Shown in pieces: positions 18,774 to 20,152 of a DNA stretch of 20,152 nucleotides. Source of the stretch: Gnetum montanum (lineage: Eukaryota > Streptophyta > Gnetopsida > Gnetales > Gnetaceae); assembly GCA_015680685.1 (NCBI GenBank), contig MNCI01013725.1, forward strand, positions 74,165 to 94,316. Direction: 5' to 3'. The notes below the pieces were generated by a model. The model was not told the origin of the DNA and did not search any database. It worked only from the letters and a program-made list of their open reading frames with translations. Position 1 is the stretch's first letter, and each line of letters begins with the position of its first letter. Made by a program: the position numbers and the translations under genes.

Positions 18774-19121
18774 ATGCATGAATTTTGTAGAGAATCCTTT
18801 ATGAATTACAAACATGCTTTCCAGTTCTTCCACTATTCACTTTATTCTTTGCTAGATGAGTTCAAGAATGGAAACCTTGAGGTAAAGCTTCGAGAGTCAT
18901 ATTTTGTTTAATCCATTTCATTTTAATCCTATTGTAAGTTGCTTAGTGGTAACTTTGAAGTTGAAATGATCCCTTAACGTCCTCCTTCAATTGCATTTAT
19001 GGGTTGGTTGCTTAATTTTGAGTTATCTTCAAAGTTTGCAAACCTAGCTAAATTGTGTGTAGACCATTCAATCCAAGCAATTTGTAGTGTACTAGAGAGG
19101 ATTTTAACTTACAACCAATGA
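18774..19121 (+). pseudogene. stop-interrupted protein-like frame of unknown family
   Basis: A single frame runs from an ATG at 18774 to a TGA at 19119-19121 with three internal stops (18909, 18924, 18975) and no frameshift. It reads FMNYKHAFQFFHYSLYSLL, DEFKNGNLEVKLRES, then after the stops RPPSIAFMGWLLNFELSSKF and CVDHSIQAICSVLERI. Amphipathic, Cys- and Trp-containing sequence of this kind is unlike random AT-rich translation. I do not recognise the family. It could be an exon relic or part of an unassigned transposon protein. Confidence 0.35.
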
Positions 19122-19482
19122 TAGAATGTTGATTTCCTCCTATCTCATGTACAGCCATAATTTGTTAACGTCATCTTAGTTTCATGATAATAGTACAAAG
19201 TGAAGAGTATTTATCATCTTATGGGCTCATGTTTGAACCTAATAGGATTTTTATAATTGAACTAATTAGCAAAAATGAAAATGATTGAGGACTAACATGA
19301 TAAAGTGTTTTGACCCATTTTGATCACTTTGAAAAGTTATTTGTTCATTCAATTGGAGCTCCTTAGGCTATTTACTTCTTATTGCATAGAGTAGATCATT
19401 ACATTTTTCCCAAAAAAAGAGCATGTGCATTAAATTTTTTAAAAATATATATAGCATAGTGATGAGACACCATTGTTAGGCC
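19122..19482. other. unassigned DNA, possibly the U3 part of an LTR
   Basis: No gene-like frame. Several TGATA-type starts occur (for example near 19294) that could be the left end of the LTR proposed to its right, but none is compelling. Confidence 0.3.
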
Positions 19483-19539
19483 TTGATGTTGCGTACCCAA
19501 CGTCAAAGTTAATAAGCAACATCGAATACTTGACGTTGC
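19483..19539. promoter_or_regulatory. four symmetrical copies of a TTGACGTTGC-type motif
   Basis: TTGATGTTGC (19483-19492, plus), CCAACGTCAA (19497-19506, the motif on minus), GCAACATCGAA (19516-19526, minus) and TTGACGTTGC (19530-19539, plus) make a plus-minus-minus-plus quartet. CAACGTCAA and TTGACGTTG are exact reverse complements, as are GATGTTGC and GCAACATC. The ACGTCA/TGACGT cores are the binding sequence of plant bZIP factors. The block lies directly upstream of a TATA box, so an enhancer-like role is plausible. Confidence 0.6.
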
Positions 19540-19555
19540 CTCATCTCGATTTTCC

Positions 19556-19563
19556 TATAAATA
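19556..19563 (+). promoter_or_regulatory. TATA box of a putative LTR promoter
   Basis: TATAAATA lies 16 bases after the last of the four ACGT-type motifs and about 180 bases before a poly(A) signal, as in a plant LTR where transcription starts and ends inside the repeat. Confidence 0.5.
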
Positions 19564-19736
19564 TGACACTTAGGCACTCGAATGGGAAGTAGTCAATAGC
19601 ATGTAGGAGATAGTTTTAGTTTTCAATTTCTTCTCTTTAAAGTTTGTTATCATAGTGCATGCCCGTAGTGTGATGTTTGTAATCATATGGCACATTTGTT
19701 CAAGTGTGACATACTTGGACACATTTCATGATTGGC

Positions 19737-19742
19737 AATAAA
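19737..19742 (+). terminator. poly(A) signal of the putative LTR
   Basis: AATAAA in CAATAAAG, at the distance from the TATA box expected for the R region of an LTR. Confidence 0.4.
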
Positions 19743-19933
19743 GATCGAGATTACTCCCATCATTGCAGCATCCACTTAGATTATTGTTGTTTTTAATTAT
19801 TAATTATTTACTACTTCCTTTAGTTAACATTTTCATTTATTGCTATTTAATATCTCTATCATCAAGTGAAATGCATATGCCTTAATCATAAGCGTTTAAG
19901 TGTAAGTACTTGGTAATCCAGTAATGTATCATT

Positions 19934-19949
19934 TGGCACACCCAGTAAC
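19934..19949 (+). promoter_or_regulatory. weak primer-binding-site-like sequence
   Basis: TTTGGCACACCCAGT (19932-19946) resembles, from memory, the TTTGGCACGCCCAGTGGGAC sequence found after the 5' LTR of some plant gypsy elements, with a CpG lost. Short arms AAGTGTA (19898-19904) and TACACTT (19951-19957) flank it as an inverted pair. Confidence 0.3.
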
Positions 19950-20152
19950 ATACACTTGGAAATCCCATAAGGAGTCTCATGAAGTCCAAGGCATGTGTAG
20001 AAAAATAAGAGTGGATACTCATCACACGTAGGCTAGTTTAGATTTTACTCTTCATTACTCAATAGCTTAATTAATTCATCTCTTTGTCATCATTAAGAGT
20101 AGCATAAAATTAGACAACATCATATGCCTCACTTTGGACTAAACCTTCCATG
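19950..20152 (+). other. possible leader of the right-edge element
   Basis: No coding start is recognised before the window ends. The region repeats ACTTGG.AATCC from 19908 at about 19954, a short direct repeat across the primer-binding-like site. Confidence 0.25.

Larger units (their letters stand above)
19483..19931 (+). mobile_element. candidate 5' LTR (left end undefined) of an element leaving the window
   Basis: Motif quartet, TATA box and poly(A) signal are followed by a segment ending GTATCA (to 19931) and then, after two bases, by TGGCACACCCAGT. The left boundary lies at or before 19483. No gag frame is visible in the remaining 200 bases, which would be the leader. An ordinary promoter fragment is the alternative. 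Confidence 0.35.

Overview
The window looks like repeat-filled nuclear intergenic DNA from a seed plant with a large genome, quite possibly a gymnosperm. It is AT-rich and strongly CpG-depleted outside the first ~0.9 kb. It holds no intact gene that I can recognise. What can be read are old, frame-broken retrotransposons of at least three kinds. I recognised these by translating by eye and matching family motifs from memory; no search was run.

Layout. 1-~905: a CpG-rich segment unlike the rest, carrying five tandem 49-bp units that are each an imperfect palindrome, plus several related hairpins. ~905-2937, minus strand: the 5' part of a Ty3/gypsy-type LTR retrotransposon, with a candidate LTR, a primer-binding site resembling the complement of the tRNA-Asp 3' end, a short leader and a decayed gag. 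A strong inverted repeat encloses the primer-binding site. ~3480-6180, plus strand: a decayed non-LTR (LINE) reverse transcriptase of a type distinct from the usual plant L1. ~7640-16553, plus strand: a second, L1-like LINE in the expected order (ORF1, endonuclease, reverse transcriptase, 3' tail with poly-A). Its ORF1 appears to be split by a ~2.2-kb insertion (~8195-~10440), which carries four ~181-bp tandem repeats and a 28-bp hairpin-forming repeat.

16554-20152: mostly unassigned AT-rich DNA with a diverged 62-bp duplication, a tRNA-like/SINE-like relic, a small ATG ORF behind a TATA box, and a protein-like but stop-interrupted frame (18774-19121). At the right edge is a promoter-like block: four copies of a TTGACGTTGC-type motif in symmetrical orientation, a TATA box, a poly(A) signal and a weak primer-binding-site-like sequence. 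It reads best as the 5' LTR of another element running off the window.

The features do not form a pathway. They are layers of insertion and decay. The parts most worth a second look are the palindrome array, the inverted repeat around the primer-binding site, the repeat-bearing insertion inside the L1-like element, and the symmetrical motif quartet before the right-hand TATA box.
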